The translations under genes and the position numbers were made by a program. Of a stretch of 64,000 nucleotides of DNA, positions 1 to 9,014 are shown piece by piece; position 1 is the stretch's first letter, and each line of letters starts with the position of its first letter. Source of the stretch: Sporomusa sp. KB1 (GTDB lineage: Bacteria > Bacillota > Negativicutes > Sporomusales > Sporomusaceae); contig NZ_VLKC01000002.1 of assembly GCF_007830295.1 (NCBI RefSeq), positions 4,321,057 to 4,385,056 on the forward strand, given 5' to 3'. Under the pieces are notes generated by a model. The model made no database searches. It worked only from the letters and a program-made list of their open reading frames with translations, and had not been told where the DNA came from.

Positions 1-1
1 C

Positions 2-1669
2 GGCATCAGAGATGATGACATTGATATCGCCAGAAAGCAGGTAGTGCTTGAGGCAGAAGAATTAGGTCTTGGTAAAAATGCAGAAGCTGTTGTAGCTGGT
101 ATTGCACAAACCCTGATCAGGCCTAATTTTATTCTAAATGTTCGAGAATCAGACAAGCGTAAGCAATCGGCACTGGCTAATATTGAATCTGTGCGGGAAA
201 CTGTTCGCAAAGGGCAGATCTTAGTAAGACGTGGTGATATTGTAACTAGTGAACAGATTCATGTTATGGAAGAATTAGGATTATATGCTGGAAATATCAG
301 TGAAGTAAGGGTTTTAGGGCTTACTTTGTTTGTGCTTATAGTAATGGGGATTTCCTTAGGTTATTTATATCGGTTTGCAAACCCTATTTATAATAATAAT
401 ATGCATTTAATTTTATTAGGTTTAATTGTTTTAGTTACCTTGCTGATTGCTAAGGTTGCTCATTATTATTCAGACTTTGCCGCGCCAATTGCGGCTGGAG
501 CACTGTTAACGGCCATTTTGATTGATCCCCGGGTAGGGATCTTAATCAGTGTGATTATGGCTATGTTTTTTGGTGTGATTGTAGATCATGACCTGCGCGC
601 AGTAGTTGCTGCGCTTATTGGTGGTATGGCTGGGGTTTATAGTGTAACCAAAATGGCTCATAGTTATAGTCTCGCGCGGGGTGGAGTCTGGATTGCGGTA
701 ATTAATTTCTTAGTAATTGGTTCAACAGGTCTCATCCAACAGCTTAATGGCACAGAAGTACTATTTCAGGGAATGCTTGGTGCCATTAGCGGGATTGCTT
801 CCGCAGTAATTACTACCGGTCTTTTACCTTATCTCGAGCATGTTTTTAATATTACTACGCCAATCAAGCTGCTGGACTTGGCAAAACCTAATCACCCACT
901 ACTGCAGCGCCTGTTATTAAATGCTCCGGGGACATATCATCACAGTGTACTTGTGGGCAATTTGGCGGAAACCGCTGCTGTAACGGTAGGGGCAGATCCG
1001 GTGGTTGTAAGGGTAGGTGCTTATTATCATGATATTGGTAAACTTAAACGGCCGTATTTTTTTATTGAAAATCAATCAGGCTGTGAAAATCCTCATGACA
1101 AAATTGCACCGTCACTTAGCACGCTTATTGTTATATCCCATATCAAAGATGGGTTTGACTTGTGTAAGGAGTACAAATTACCACAGGTAATAGTAGATAT
1201 CATTCAGCAACATCATGGTACTACACTAGCGTCCTATTTTTATAAACGAGCTACGGAAACTGAACATGGTGAATGTGTTATTGAATCAGACTTTCGCTAT
1301 GAGGGACCGAGACCACAGACCAAAGAGGCAGCCCTTGTTATGCTGGCCGATTCTTGTGAAGCGGCGGTGCGCTCCATTAGTAAGCCTAACGTTAATCGTA
1401 TTGAGGCCACTGTACGAAAAATCATTAGGGAAAGACTGCAAGATGGGCAACTTGATGAATGCAACCTAACGTTACGCGACTTTACGATTATTGGCGATGT
1501 GTATATTCGACTATTATCCAGCATGTTCCATAGTCGGATTGAATATCCTGAAGCTCTCAAAGAGCTTGAGAGGAGAAAAACTAAAAATGGAAATAGTAAT
1601 AAACAACCGGCAGGAAAAGATGAGAGTAACCACTGCAATGGAACAAATGCTGATGCAAGTGTTAAATAA
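2..1669 (+). CDS. 7TM-HD family phosphohydrolase (PgpH/YqfF-like), 5' truncated by window edge
   Basis: The frame is open to the first base, so the N-terminus lies outside the window; about 555 residues remain. What is visible is the end of the extracytoplasmic region, a run of hydrophobic helices (about residues 100-280) and a cytoplasmic HD domain with an H-D-I-G motif near residue 342. In this family (Listeria PgpH, Bacillus YqfF) the HD domain hydrolyses the second messenger c-di-AMP to pApA. It overlaps ybeY by 83 bases and heads the ybeY-dgkA-cdd-era block, the usual Firmicute order. A c-di-AMP riboswitch near 32.6 kb shows that this nucleotide is used as a signal here. The C-terminus is Lys/Asn/Ser-rich and probably disordered. 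Family call is sure; substrate is inferred. Confidence 0.93.
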   Translation, partial: GIRDDDIDIARKQVVLEAEELGLGKNAEAVVAGIAQTLIRPNFILNVRESDKRKQSALANIESVRETVRKGQILVRRGDIVTSEQIHVMEELGLYAGNISEVRVLGLTLFVLIVMGISLGYLYRFANPIYNNNMHLILLGLIVLVTLLIAKVAHYYSDFAAPIAAGALLTAILIDPRVGILISVIMAMFFGVIVDHDLRAVVAALIGGMAGVYSVTKMAHSYSLARGGVWIAVINFLVIGSTGLIQQLNGTEVLFQGMLGAISGIASAVITTGLLPYLEHVFNITTPIKLLDLAKPNHPLLQRLLLNAPGTYHHSVLVGNLAETAAVTVGADPVVVRVGAYYHDIGKLKRPYFFIENQSGCENPHDKIAPSLSTLIVISHIKDGFDLCKEYKLPQVIVDIIQQHHGTTLASYFYKRATETEHGECVIESDFRYEGPRPQTKEAALVMLADSCEAAVRSISKPNVNRIEATVRKIIRERLQDGQLDECNLTLRDFTIIGDVYIRLLSSMFHSRIEYPEALKELERRKTKNGNSNKQPAGKDESNHCNGTNADASVK

Positions 1670-2075
1670 AGCGGCTGAGGTTTATGGACTCAAGCCGCAA
1701 ACTGAGGTAAGTGTGGTGCTGGCTGACGATGAATACATTCATCAGCTTAATCGTCAGTACCGTAACAAAGATGCACCTACCGATGTATTGTCATTTGCTA
1801 TGAATGACCAGTGTGCAGGCGAGCCTGAGCCTGATATTACCGATACTCCTGATGATATTGAAATTTTGCTGGGAGATATCGTAATATCACTGGAAACCAC
1901 AGCCAGGCAAGCGGAAGAATTCAATCATAGTTTAGAACGCGAGCTAGCCTATCTGACTGTCCATGGGATGTTGCACCTCTTAGGTTATGACCATGAGGTT
2001 GAAGCAGAGAGAACTGAAATGCGCCGGGAAGAAGAATATGTTTTATCACTGCTCGGTATTACCCGTGAACAATAG
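1587..2075 (+). CDS. ybeY: YbeY endoribonuclease / 16S rRNA maturation factor
   Basis: A 162-residue UPF0054 metalloprotein. The zinc motif H-x3-H-x5-H (HGMLHLLGYDH) lies near residue 125. YbeY is a single-strand-specific endoribonuclease needed for 16S rRNA 3'-end maturation and 70S quality control. The reading frame runs further upstream, but ATG 1587 is chosen because GAGAGGAG precedes it at good spacing and it gives the family length; the gene then overlaps the end of the HD hydrolase gene. An acidic Glu/Pro/Asp-rich insert (about residues 76-88) precedes the conserved LGDI strand, which is common in Firmicute homologues. It is followed directly by dgkA. Confidence 0.95.
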   Translation: MEIVINNRQEKMRVTTAMEQMLMQVLNKAAEVYGLKPQTEVSVVLADDEYIHQLNRQYRNKDAPTDVLSFAMNDQCAGEPEPDITDTPDDIEILLGDIVISLETTARQAEEFNHSLERELAYLTVHGMLHLLGYDHEVEAERTEMRREEEYVLSLLGITREQ

Positions 2076-2082
2076 GTGCTGC

Positions 2083-2430
2083 TTGCAGATAATAATGGCT
2101 TTTCGGTACGCTATAGCTGGTATTATTTACTGTATCCGCAGCCAGCGGCATATGAAGGTTCATTTGCTGGCTGCCTTTGGGGCATTAGGGTTAGCATGGC
2201 GGTTTGAGCTAAGCGGAATTGAGTGGGGCGTTTTATTTTTGACGATTGCCGGCGTCATTGCAGCCGAAGTATTTAATACTGCATTAGAAGCTCTTGTTGA
2301 TAAAGTTTCACCTGAGTTTCACCCGCTGGCCAAGATAGCCAAAGATGCTGCTGCGGGAGCCGTTCTCATTCAGGCAGTAGCTGCGTTAGGTGTTGGCTAT
2401 GTTCTATTTTGGGACAAAATACTAAAATAG
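2083..2430 (+). CDS. dgkA: Diacylglycerol / undecaprenol kinase, DgkA family
   Basis: Small integral membrane kinase of about 115 residues with the family hallmarks FRYAxxGI at the N-terminus and an E-x-F-N-T-A-x-E segment mid-protein, plus three hydrophobic helices. Gram-positive-type DgkA proteins phosphorylate undecaprenol, recycling the lipid carrier used for wall synthesis. The start is uncertain: TTG 2083 follows AGGTG at 2074-2078, whereas ATG 2095 has no ribosome-binding site, so TTG is preferred. It lies 7 bases after ybeY and abuts cdd, which fits one operon. Confidence 0.9.
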   Translation: MQIIMAFRYAIAGIIYCIRSQRHMKVHLLAAFGALGLAWRFELSGIEWGVLFLTIAGVIAAEVFNTALEALVDKVSPEFHPLAKIAKDAAAGAVLIQAVAALGVGYVLFWDKILK

Positions 2431-2442
2431 GTGAGGAAGATG

Positions 2443-2829
2443 ATGGAGGAACTGGTTAAGGCTGCAATTAGCGCTAGAGAACAAGCTTATGTGCCATATT
2501 CGGGATTTAAAGTTGGAGCTGCGGTACAAGGAAAAAGCGGCCGTATTTATAGTGGCTGCAATATTGAGAACGCTTCCTACGGATTATCGAATTGTGCTGA
2601 ACGTACTGCGATTTTTAAGGCAATATCCGAAGGTGAACAAGAGCTTATTGCCATAGCCGTAGTAGCTGATACGCCAGGTCCGGTATCGCCATGTGGTGCT
2701 TGCCGGCAGGTTATGGCTGAGTTTGGTATTAGAAATATTTTATTAACGAACCTGAACGGTAAACAGCGGACGGTTACCATCGAAGAACTTTTGCCCTTTA
2801 GTTTTACCAAAGGTGATTTTATCAGTTAA
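2443..2829 (+). CDS. cdd: Cytidine deaminase
   Basis: A 128-residue homotetrameric-type cytidine deaminase. The zinc site is seen as C-A-E-R (the catalytic Glu) and the downstream P-C-G-A-C-R pair of Cys ligands. It converts cytidine and deoxycytidine to uridine and deoxyuridine in pyrimidine salvage. AGGTGAGG at 2429-2436 overlaps the dgkA stop; ATG 2443 has the best spacing, with ATG 2440 and GTG 2431 as alternatives. The dgkA-cdd-era order is standard in Firmicutes. Confidence 0.96.
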   Translation: MEELVKAAISAREQAYVPYSGFKVGAAVQGKSGRIYSGCNIENASYGLSNCAERTAIFKAISEGEQELIAIAVVADTPGPVSPCGACRQVMAEFGIRNILLTNLNGKQRTVTIEELLPFSFTKGDFIS

Positions 2830-2860
2830 GTCTACTTTATAAAAAATGGTGGGAAAAATA

Positions 2861-3754
2861 ATGAATGAAGAAAACTATAAATCAGGTTTTGTCGCGGTTA
2901 TTGGCCGGCCTAATGTTGGTAAATCAACGCTGATGAATAATTTGATTGGTCAAAAAGTGGCCATTATGTCTGATAAACCCCAAACAACCAGAAATAAAAT
3001 TATGGGTGTTCTTACACAAAAAGATGCACAAATCTTATTTATTGATACTCCTGGCATGCATAAACCTAAACACAAGTTAGGCGAATACATGCTCAAGGAA
3101 GCGGAAGGCTCTCTGCGGGACGTAGACGTTATTTTATTTGTAGTCGATGTTACTGCCGAAATGGGAGCAGGAGAACGCTATATACTTGATAACCTGGCAA
3201 ATGTTCGTACACCAGTTATTCTTACAGTAAATAAAATAGACCAAATTGAAAAAACAAAATTGTTTGCTATTATTGAAAAATATACAGCACAATTTAAATT
3301 TGCCGCGGTAGTACCGATTTCGGCACTTGATCACACCAATTTTGAAGAGTTGGTTAGTGAGATCAAATCACATCTTGAACCAGGTCCACAATATTATCCT
3401 GAAGATATGATTACTGATCAGCCTGAACGTCTTGTCATTGCCGAGCTTATCAGAGAGAAAGTGTTACATTTAACCAAAGAGGAAATTCCTCACGCTATCC
3501 TTGTTGACATTGAAGAAATCGTTACCAGACCTAATGATAATTTGTATGTTAGAGCTGTTATTTATGTTGAACGTGAGTCGCAAAAGGGGATTGTTATCGG
3601 TGCCGGTGGTCGCCTGCTTAAAGATATCGGCCGCCTGGCCAGGGGTGATATTGAAAATCTCTTGGGCTCTAAAGTATATCTTGATCTATGGGTTAAGGTA
3701 AAAAAAGATTGGCGCAACCGGCCTAATGTGTTAAAAAGTTTTGGCTTTGAGTAA
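2861..3754 (+). CDS. era: GTPase Era
   Basis: A 297-residue Era. The G1 loop GRPNVGKST lies near residues 15-23, followed by DTPG (G3) and NKID (G4), and the C-terminal KH RNA-binding domain carries G-A-G-G-R near residue 246. Era binds the 3' end of 16S rRNA and couples 30S assembly to growth. The frame opens at 2846, but ATG 2861 follows GGTGGGA at proper spacing and gives the usual N-terminus. A strong hairpin terminator follows at once, so this ends the operon. Confidence 0.97.
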   Translation: MNEENYKSGFVAVIGRPNVGKSTLMNNLIGQKVAIMSDKPQTTRNKIMGVLTQKDAQILFIDTPGMHKPKHKLGEYMLKEAEGSLRDVDVILFVVDVTAEMGAGERYILDNLANVRTPVILTVNKIDQIEKTKLFAIIEKYTAQFKFAAVVPISALDHTNFEELVSEIKSHLEPGPQYYPEDMITDQPERLVIAELIREKVLHLTKEEIPHAILVDIEEIVTRPNDNLYVRAVIYVERESQKGIVIGAGGRLLKDIGRLARGDIENLLGSKVYLDLWVKVKKDWRNRPNVLKSFGFE

Positions 3755-3759
3755 ATTTA

Positions 3760-3790
3760 AAATAAGCTACCGCTGTGCGGTAGCTTATTT
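3760..3790 (+). terminator. Intrinsic terminator after era
   Basis: Perfect 14-bp inverted repeat (AAATAAGCTACCGC and its complement) around a TGT loop, ending in a T-rich arm. The A- and T-rich ends allow it to work on either strand. Confidence 0.88.
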
Positions 3791-3844
3791 CAATTATTGA
3801 CCAATACGGCGCATAATGGTATCATTTGTTAGAGAGGTGAATAA

Positions 3845-4429
3845 ATGAATTGGGCTTCTAAATATTTTATCAATGGATTAATTGTAATTGTACCTATTGC
3901 CATTACGACTTTTGTAATTATTAATATTTTTTCCTTTACTGAGCAGCTGCTAGGTCAATATCTGCCGATTCATTTTCCTGGATTGTCACTGATTGTCGTA
4001 CTATTTTTGATTGTAATTGTCGGCTGGCTATCCTCACATTGGCTTTTGCAAAAAGTAATTGGGTATGGGGAACGCCTGGTAGGCTCAATACCAGTGGTAA
4101 AATTCATTTACAACAGTGTAAAACAAATATCAACAGCTGTATTTGAGTCTCAGGAGTTGCTAAAACATGCAGTATTAGTACCTTATCCTCATCCGGGAGT
4201 TAAGGCATTAGGCTTTGTTATGCCTGAATTGTCGGTGCCCTTGGCTGATAAATTTACAGAAGAACATGTGTGCGTTTTTGTTCCCATGAGTCTTAATCTG
4301 ACCTCTGGTTTTAATATTATTCTGCCCAGTCGGGACATAATACCTTTAGACGTAACAAGCGAAAGCGCACTGCAATATGTTATTACCGCCGGTGCTATTA
4401 TGCCGCGCAGTAATGATTCCAATAACTAG
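3845..4429 (+). CDS. DUF502 family membrane protein
   Basis: A 194-residue protein with two N-terminal membrane helices (about residues 7-29 and 48-70), then the DUF502 signature region (PVVKxIYxxVKQ) and a soluble C-terminal domain. Function is unknown across the family. GAGAGGTGA precedes ATG 3845. It overlaps the next gene, a CBS/CorC-domain membrane protein, by 17 bases, so the two are probably translated together; both being membrane proteins suggests an envelope or ion-related role, which is inference only. Confidence 0.85.
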   Translation: MNWASKYFINGLIVIVPIAITTFVIINIFSFTEQLLGQYLPIHFPGLSLIVVLFLIVIVGWLSSHWLLQKVIGYGERLVGSIPVVKFIYNSVKQISTAVFESQELLKHAVLVPYPHPGVKALGFVMPELSVPLADKFTEEHVCVFVPMSLNLTSGFNIILPSRDIIPLDVTSESALQYVITAGAIMPRSNDSNN

Positions 4430-5783
4430 GGAGAGATGCTTTATAGATTCGCCATTATTCAGTTCGGTTAAGTTGGCGGCCGCTCTGTTACTTGTCTTAA
4501 TTAATGGTTTTTTTGTATTATCCGAGTTTTCATTAGTCAAAATTCGTAAAACTCGACTGGAAGAACTTGCTCAGCAAGGTAATACCCGGGCTAAATTAGC
4601 TTTAAAGGTTGTAGCTTCACTTGATAGTTACCTTGGCGCTACGCAACTCGGTATTGCTTTATCATCCTTGGCACTTGGCTGGGTGGGTGAACCGGCTATT
4701 TCCTCCTTGATAAAACCTATTTTAATGAATTATTTTCCTGTTTCAGAAGGACTGATTACTACAGTTAGTATTACCTTGGGATTTACTGGCATCACATTTT
4801 TTTACATTGTTTTAGGCGACCTTATCCCCAAATCACTGGCAGTGCAACGCTCGGAAAGTATGGTGTTGTCCTGTATATGGCTACTCACTATTTTCCATAA
4901 AGTCAGCTATCCGGTCATTATGCTGTTTAATCGTACAGCTAAGTTGCTTTTAAGCGCAATTGGAATGAAAGCAGCGAGTGAAGCTGATCTGGCTCATTCG
5001 GAAGAAGAATTACGGATGATTGTCAGTGCCAGTCATCGCGGCAGCGTGCTTAATCAGATGGAAAGCGAACTTATTGACAATGTTTTTGATTTTGCTGATC
5101 GTTTGGCGCGGGAAATTATGGTGCCAAGGCAAGATATGGTATGTTTGTTTACAGACGATCCATTTGAGGAAAATATGCGAGTGGTACGGGAAACCGTGCA
5201 TACGCGATATCCATTATGTGTGGAAGACAAAGATCATATTATTGGTATGGTCCATGTTCGTGATTTGATGGATTTTGATATGTGCGCACCAGGAGAGCGT
5301 GACTTAACTGCTATTGTTCGGGAAGTACTGGTAGTTCCTGAAGGAATGTCAGTAGCTCATCTACTGCAAGTCATGCGCCGCAAGTGTACACACTTGGCTA
5401 TTGTTGCGGATGAGTATGGCGGTACAGCCGGGCTTGTAGCGCTGGAAGATGTGATTGAAGAGATTGTTGGTGATATTCAGGATGAACATGATGAGGTAGC
5501 AGATATTGAAATTCAACGTCTGTCTGATGGCAGTTATGAATTTGACGGTGGAGTTCTTTTGGATGATGTGACTGAACTTCTGAATATTCGATTGGAAGAT
5601 CATGAGGAAGATACGCTAGGTGGTTATATATTTGGAGTGTTAGGACGTCGTCCGGAAACTGGTGATAAAGTAAATATTGGTGACTATTCATTTGAGGTAC
5701 TTCAGGTTACCGGTTTCCGAATTGTAAGAGTTAAGGCAGTACCGCTTTTTCCAGAAGCTGCGGCGAACGATAGTTTGGAATGA
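4413..5783 (+). CDS. Hemolysin-like CNNM / CBS / CorC_HlyC membrane protein
   Basis: About 456 residues. Domain order is an N-terminal CNNM (DUF21) membrane domain of several helices, a pair of CBS domains (about residues 205-330, ending in ADEYGGTAGLV), and a C-terminal CorC_HlyC domain. Homologues (Bacillus YhdP/MpfA, Salmonella CorC) act in magnesium efflux or resistance; no haemolysin activity is implied. ATG 4413 overlaps the DUF502 gene; its ribosome-binding site is weak, so translational coupling is likely. The frame also opens upstream at 4377. Confidence 0.9.
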   Translation: MIPITRERCFIDSPLFSSVKLAAALLLVLINGFFVLSEFSLVKIRKTRLEELAQQGNTRAKLALKVVASLDSYLGATQLGIALSSLALGWVGEPAISSLIKPILMNYFPVSEGLITTVSITLGFTGITFFYIVLGDLIPKSLAVQRSESMVLSCIWLLTIFHKVSYPVIMLFNRTAKLLLSAIGMKAASEADLAHSEEELRMIVSASHRGSVLNQMESELIDNVFDFADRLAREIMVPRQDMVCLFTDDPFEENMRVVRETVHTRYPLCVEDKDHIIGMVHVRDLMDFDMCAPGERDLTAIVREVLVVPEGMSVAHLLQVMRRKCTHLAIVADEYGGTAGLVALEDVIEEIVGDIQDEHDEVADIEIQRLSDGSYEFDGGVLLDDVTELLNIRLEDHEEDTLGGYIFGVLGRRPETGDKVNIGDYSFEVLQVTGFRIVRVKAVPLFPEAAANDSLE

Positions 5784-5841
5784 GTTAATTGATTATCTGG
5801 CTAGTCCTGTTTGTCAATATAAGTTGAAGGGATGATGTCGA

Positions 5842-6030
5842 GTGTTATTACGGGAAACTTTATGGGAAATTTTTTTTAGTACCGGTAATATCGATGCTTA
5901 CCTTGCCTATCGCGCTTGTTCAGATTGTCATTGTAGCAACCAACAGCAGTCAGACGATGAAACCACACAATCACTACTTGCAGAAAAATATTTTTCAAAA
6001 GATGTATTACGTGAGGTTAAATGGCATTAG
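5842..6030 (+). CDS. yqzL: YqzL-like small protein
   Basis: A 62-residue protein starting at GTG 5842 behind GAAGGGATG. Its N-terminal half carries the YqzL pattern W-x2-F-x2-TGNID-x-YL, and it lies between the era block and recO as yqzL does in Bacillus. Unlike the usual protein of under 50 residues it has a C-terminal tail with a Cys-rich patch (C-x2-C-x-C). It overlaps recO by 10 bases. Function is unknown. A second YqzL-like gene lies at 46789. Confidence 0.8.
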   Translation: MLLRETLWEIFFSTGNIDAYLAYRACSDCHCSNQQQSDDETTQSLLAEKYFSKDVLREVKWH

Positions 6031-6761
6031 AGTATCCGTCAGAAGCCATTCTATTAGCAACACGCGACTGGAGCGCTGCTGATAGAATGGTCACTTTGTT
6101 TTCCCGCGAGCGTGGCATTGTTACTGTGATGGCATATGGTGCCCGCAAACCTAAAAGTAAGTTGAGTGGTGGTCTCCAGCCGTTTACTCATTTAAACTTG
6201 CTGTTGGCTGGCGGCAAAGGCATGGACTTAGTCAGGCAGTGTGAAGTTGTAACTTCATTTCGGGAAATTCGGGAAGATTTAACCAGATTAGCCTATGCCA
6301 ATTTCATTGCCGAATTAACGTTAGGGCTATGGCCACAGCATCAGTCTGAGCCAGCAGCATTTGATATGTTGCTGGCAGTGCTAACGCTTCTGGCAAAGCG
6401 CAACCCGCGCATTGCTGCTCTGGCAGGTGCTTGGCAATTGATGGTCTTGGCCGGCTTTCAGCCTGAATATGAGTGTTGCGCGCACTGTGGCTCCAAATTG
6501 AGTTTGCCGGCCTATTTCAGTTTTATCGAAGGCGGAGGTACATGTATTGCTTGCAGTCCGCCTGGCACAAGTAAATTCGATCAGCCTGACCGGGATTTTT
6601 TAGCTAAGCTTCTATCGTTGGATTTGCGGCAGCCTGGTCAGTTTACCGTGACTGCTACGGTCTTGTCAGTCGCTGAGAGTCTGCTGTACGGTTTTGCACG
6701 ACACCAGTTAGAACGTCCACTTAAGTCATTAGATTTTATTAATAAGCTTACTACTCTATAG
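6021..6761 (+). CDS. recO: DNA repair protein RecO
   Basis: A 246-residue RecO: N-terminal OB fold, a helical middle domain, and a four-cysteine zinc knuckle (C-C-x2-C near residue 153 and C-x2-C near residue 174). RecO helps load RecA on SSB-coated single-stranded DNA with RecR (and RecF) in recombinational repair. GTGAGG precedes the ATG within the end of yqzL. Position between yqzL and the glyQS block matches Bacillus. Confidence 0.96.
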   Translation: MALEYPSEAILLATRDWSAADRMVTLFSRERGIVTVMAYGARKPKSKLSGGLQPFTHLNLLLAGGKGMDLVRQCEVVTSFREIREDLTRLAYANFIAELTLGLWPQHQSEPAAFDMLLAVLTLLAKRNPRIAALAGAWQLMVLAGFQPEYECCAHCGSKLSLPAYFSFIEGGGTCIACSPPGTSKFDQPDRDFLAKLLSLDLRQPGQFTVTATVLSVAESLLYGFARHQLERPLKSLDFINKLTTL

Positions 6762-6818
6762 GTAGAATAACGTTTTTCAAACAGGGAAGACTAATCCTAA
6801 ATTAGTGGAGGGTATACA

Positions 6819-7262
6819 ATGGATATTACTTTGGAAAATATTGATTTGATTCGTGAACGCACCGGTATTTCGTATCGGGAGGCTAAAGAGGCTTTGGAAC
6901 GTAATGATGGCAATGTAATTGATACTCTAATTGAACTTGAAGATAAAAGTAATAGCAGCACCAAGTGGACCGAGGAATTTTCGGTGCGCTCCACCGAGGT
7001 CATTGACAAAGTGAAAGAACTCATTCGCGAAGGCAATGTTAATAAGATTCGCGTCAAGCATGAGGGACGGGTGCTGGCAGATATACCTGTAGCTCTTGGC
7101 GCCATTGGCGCTGTGGTGCTGCCTCAATTGGCCGCTGTGGGTGTTTTAGTGGCTGTGTTTAAGCGGTGTACTATCGAGGTGGTACGCGAGGATGCAGAGC
7201 CGCCTGAAACTGGCAGGGAAGATTCACAAACTGAAGTGGACAAGTTCTCGCAAAATATGTAG
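6819..7262 (+). CDS. DUF4342 protein with UBA-like N-terminus
   Basis: A 147-residue protein. Residues 1-45 resemble a UBA/TS-N fold (ERTGISYREAKEALE, NDGNVIDTLIEL), as in EF-Ts. The middle (about 48-115) is the DUF4342 region with a basic strand (RIRVKHEGR-like) and one hydrophobic stretch (VALGAIGAVVLPQLAAVGVLV) that could be a membrane or amphipathic helix. The tail is acidic. Function is unknown. AGTGGAGG precedes ATG 6819. A terminator follows. Confidence 0.82.
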   Translation: MDITLENIDLIRERTGISYREAKEALERNDGNVIDTLIELEDKSNSSTKWTEEFSVRSTEVIDKVKELIREGNVNKIRVKHEGRVLADIPVALGAIGAVVLPQLAAVGVLVAVFKRCTIEVVREDAEPPETGREDSQTEVDKFSQNM

Positions 7263-7292
7263 TCTAAACGGCCACACGCATTTCTGCAGCTT

Positions 7293-7332
7293 AACAAAAA
7301 CACTCTTTTCGTGAGAAAGGGGTGTTTTTGTT
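7293..7332 (+). terminator. Intrinsic terminator after the DUF4342 gene
   Basis: Inverted repeat AACAAAAACAC ... GTGTTTTTGTT around a loop, with T-rich descending arm. Confidence 0.8.
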
Positions 7333-7446
7333 ATTGGACTAAAAAGGACTTTAGCAATCTTTCTTGAATCCATTTTATGTAAGGCATTTATTTATTATGT
7401 CTAAGATTAAAAACAAAAACCTGACATGACGGAAAGGAATTATGTT

Positions 7447-8595
7447 ATGAAAGAGCTGGATAGGAAAAACCAAAAATTTATTGTTAAAATCATATTTCTG
7501 GCTGGCATCATGCTCCTGATTATTTTAAACTTTTCCAGTGCTATTTCTGTAGTCAAGCAAGTATATGACGTTCTTTATCCTCTGCTGCTGGGGCTGGGGA
7601 TTGCCTATATCATAAATATTTTAGTTTCCGGCTATGAAATGATTTATTTTCCCAGGAGTAAAAATAAATTAGTAATCCATAATCGTCGAAGTATCGCTAT
7701 TATATTAGCGATACTGACAAATGTTCTGATTATTGTGATGTTTTTGCATATTGTTGTTCCTCAGATCGGTCAGTCGATAGCTCTGCTTTCAAGTGGAGTT
7801 CCCGATATGTATAATAAGGCGGTCGAATGGAGCCAGCAAAGCGTTAATGACATTCCCGAAATCAAGGCTAAAATCAGACAACTTGGAATTAATCAGGAAT
7901 CAATGATAAACCAGTTTTTGAGCTGGCTCCGGGATTGGGCTGGAGGAACAGTTTCTTTTATCGGTTCGATTTTTGGCACCTTATTTAATTTGGTATTTGC
8001 AATAATATTCGCCATATATATTTTATTTTACAAAGATGATCTAAAGCGGATAATAAACAAACTAGCTCATGCTTTTTTATCTTTTGAACATCGGGAGAAG
8101 TTAATTGAGAGTTCAAAGATCATGGATGATACTTTTAGGTGTTATATTGTTGGCCAGTGTAAAGAAGCAGTTATCTTTGGAATTTTATGCACATTGGGGA
8201 TGCTGATTTTTCAATTTCCTTACGCAACCGTAATTGGATCGGTGATGGGACTGACAGCTTTGGTTCCCATTTTGGGGGCTTATCTTGGCGCAATAGTGGG
8301 CTTTCTGCTGATTGCAGCCGTTGACCCGATCAGAGGCGTATTATTCATTATTTTTATTATCATCCTCCAACAAATAGAAGGAAATCTGATATATCCGAGA
8401 GTGGTCGGGAAAAGTATTGGCTTACCTGAAATATGGCTATTTGCTGCGGTAACGATCGGCGGGGGATTGATGGGCATTACCGGCATTTTTTTAGGTGTTC
8501 CGGTTGCTGCGACGATATATAAACTGATAAGTAAAAATGTGAATGACCGGTTAAAAGCAGTGGAATCCGCAGCAAAGATATCTGATTTAAAGTAG
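7447..8595 (+). CDS. AI-2E family transporter (YtvI/PerM-like)
   Basis: A 382-residue polytopic membrane protein with about seven to eight helices and the family's conserved C-terminal region (PILGAYLGAIVGFLL, QQIEGNLIYPRVVGKS, GLPEIWLFAAVTIGGGL). The family includes the AI-2 exporter TqsA and Na+/H+ antiporter-like members; substrate cannot be told from sequence. ATG 7447 is chosen over ATG 7426 because GGAAAGGA sits about 8 bases upstream of it. It stands alone between two terminator-like hairpins. Confidence 0.9.
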   Translation: MKELDRKNQKFIVKIIFLAGIMLLIILNFSSAISVVKQVYDVLYPLLLGLGIAYIINILVSGYEMIYFPRSKNKLVIHNRRSIAIILAILTNVLIIVMFLHIVVPQIGQSIALLSSGVPDMYNKAVEWSQQSVNDIPEIKAKIRQLGINQESMINQFLSWLRDWAGGTVSFIGSIFGTLFNLVFAIIFAIYILFYKDDLKRIINKLAHAFLSFEHREKLIESSKIMDDTFRCYIVGQCKEAVIFGILCTLGMLIFQFPYATVIGSVMGLTALVPILGAYLGAIVGFLLIAAVDPIRGVLFIIFIIILQQIEGNLIYPRVVGKSIGLPEIWLFAAVTIGGGLMGITGIFLGVPVAATIYKLISKNVNDRLKAVESAAKISDLK

Positions 8596-8635
8596 GCTTA
8601 CCGGATTTAATTGAGGGTTAAATAACAGTAAGCCC

Positions 8636-8664
8636 TTGATTTTCCTATATTTCCATGATAAAAT
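8636..8664 (+). promoter_or_regulatory. Sigma-A promoter of the glyQS T-box transcript
   Basis: TTGATT, 17-bp spacer, TAAAAT, about 40 bases ahead of the T-box leader. Confidence 0.65.
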
Positions 8665-8704
8665 TTTGTATATTGGATACTATAGCTAATATAAAGCTAT
8701 GTAA

Positions 8705-9000
8705 CGATTAAAGTCGAAAATCAAGGCTATGCGGGAAATAAGTAACCTTTTTCAAGCAGCGAACCAGGGAGAGTGAAAGCCCGGTAATACAAAAGGTGAA
8801 GGCCTTCCCAAGCTGCAAGAGGAAATCTCCGGGTTGATCGAAAATGTTCAGATGCATTTGGAAATCAATTTCGTGAGAAAGTAAAGCTTGCTATACTTTG
8901 AGGTGGGGCGTTTTACGCCCAATCAGGGTGGAACCGCGGGAATAACATCTCGTCCCTGTAACTTAATTACAAGTTACGAGGACAAGATGTTTTTATTTTT
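8705..9000 (+). promoter_or_regulatory. T-box leader, glycine (glyQS)
   Basis: The T-box sequence AGGGTGGAACCGCGGG is at 8925-8940. It is followed by a terminator whose arms (AACATCTCGTCC ... GAGGACAAGATGTT) end in a T-run at 8989-9000. The CGTCC arm can instead pair with the T-box, giving the antiterminator. Uncharged tRNA-Gly is expected to bind and allow read-through into glyQS. The specifier codon could not be placed with confidence; a GGC lies near 8802-8810. Confidence 0.92.
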
Positions 9001-9014
9001 TAGGAGGTAAAATT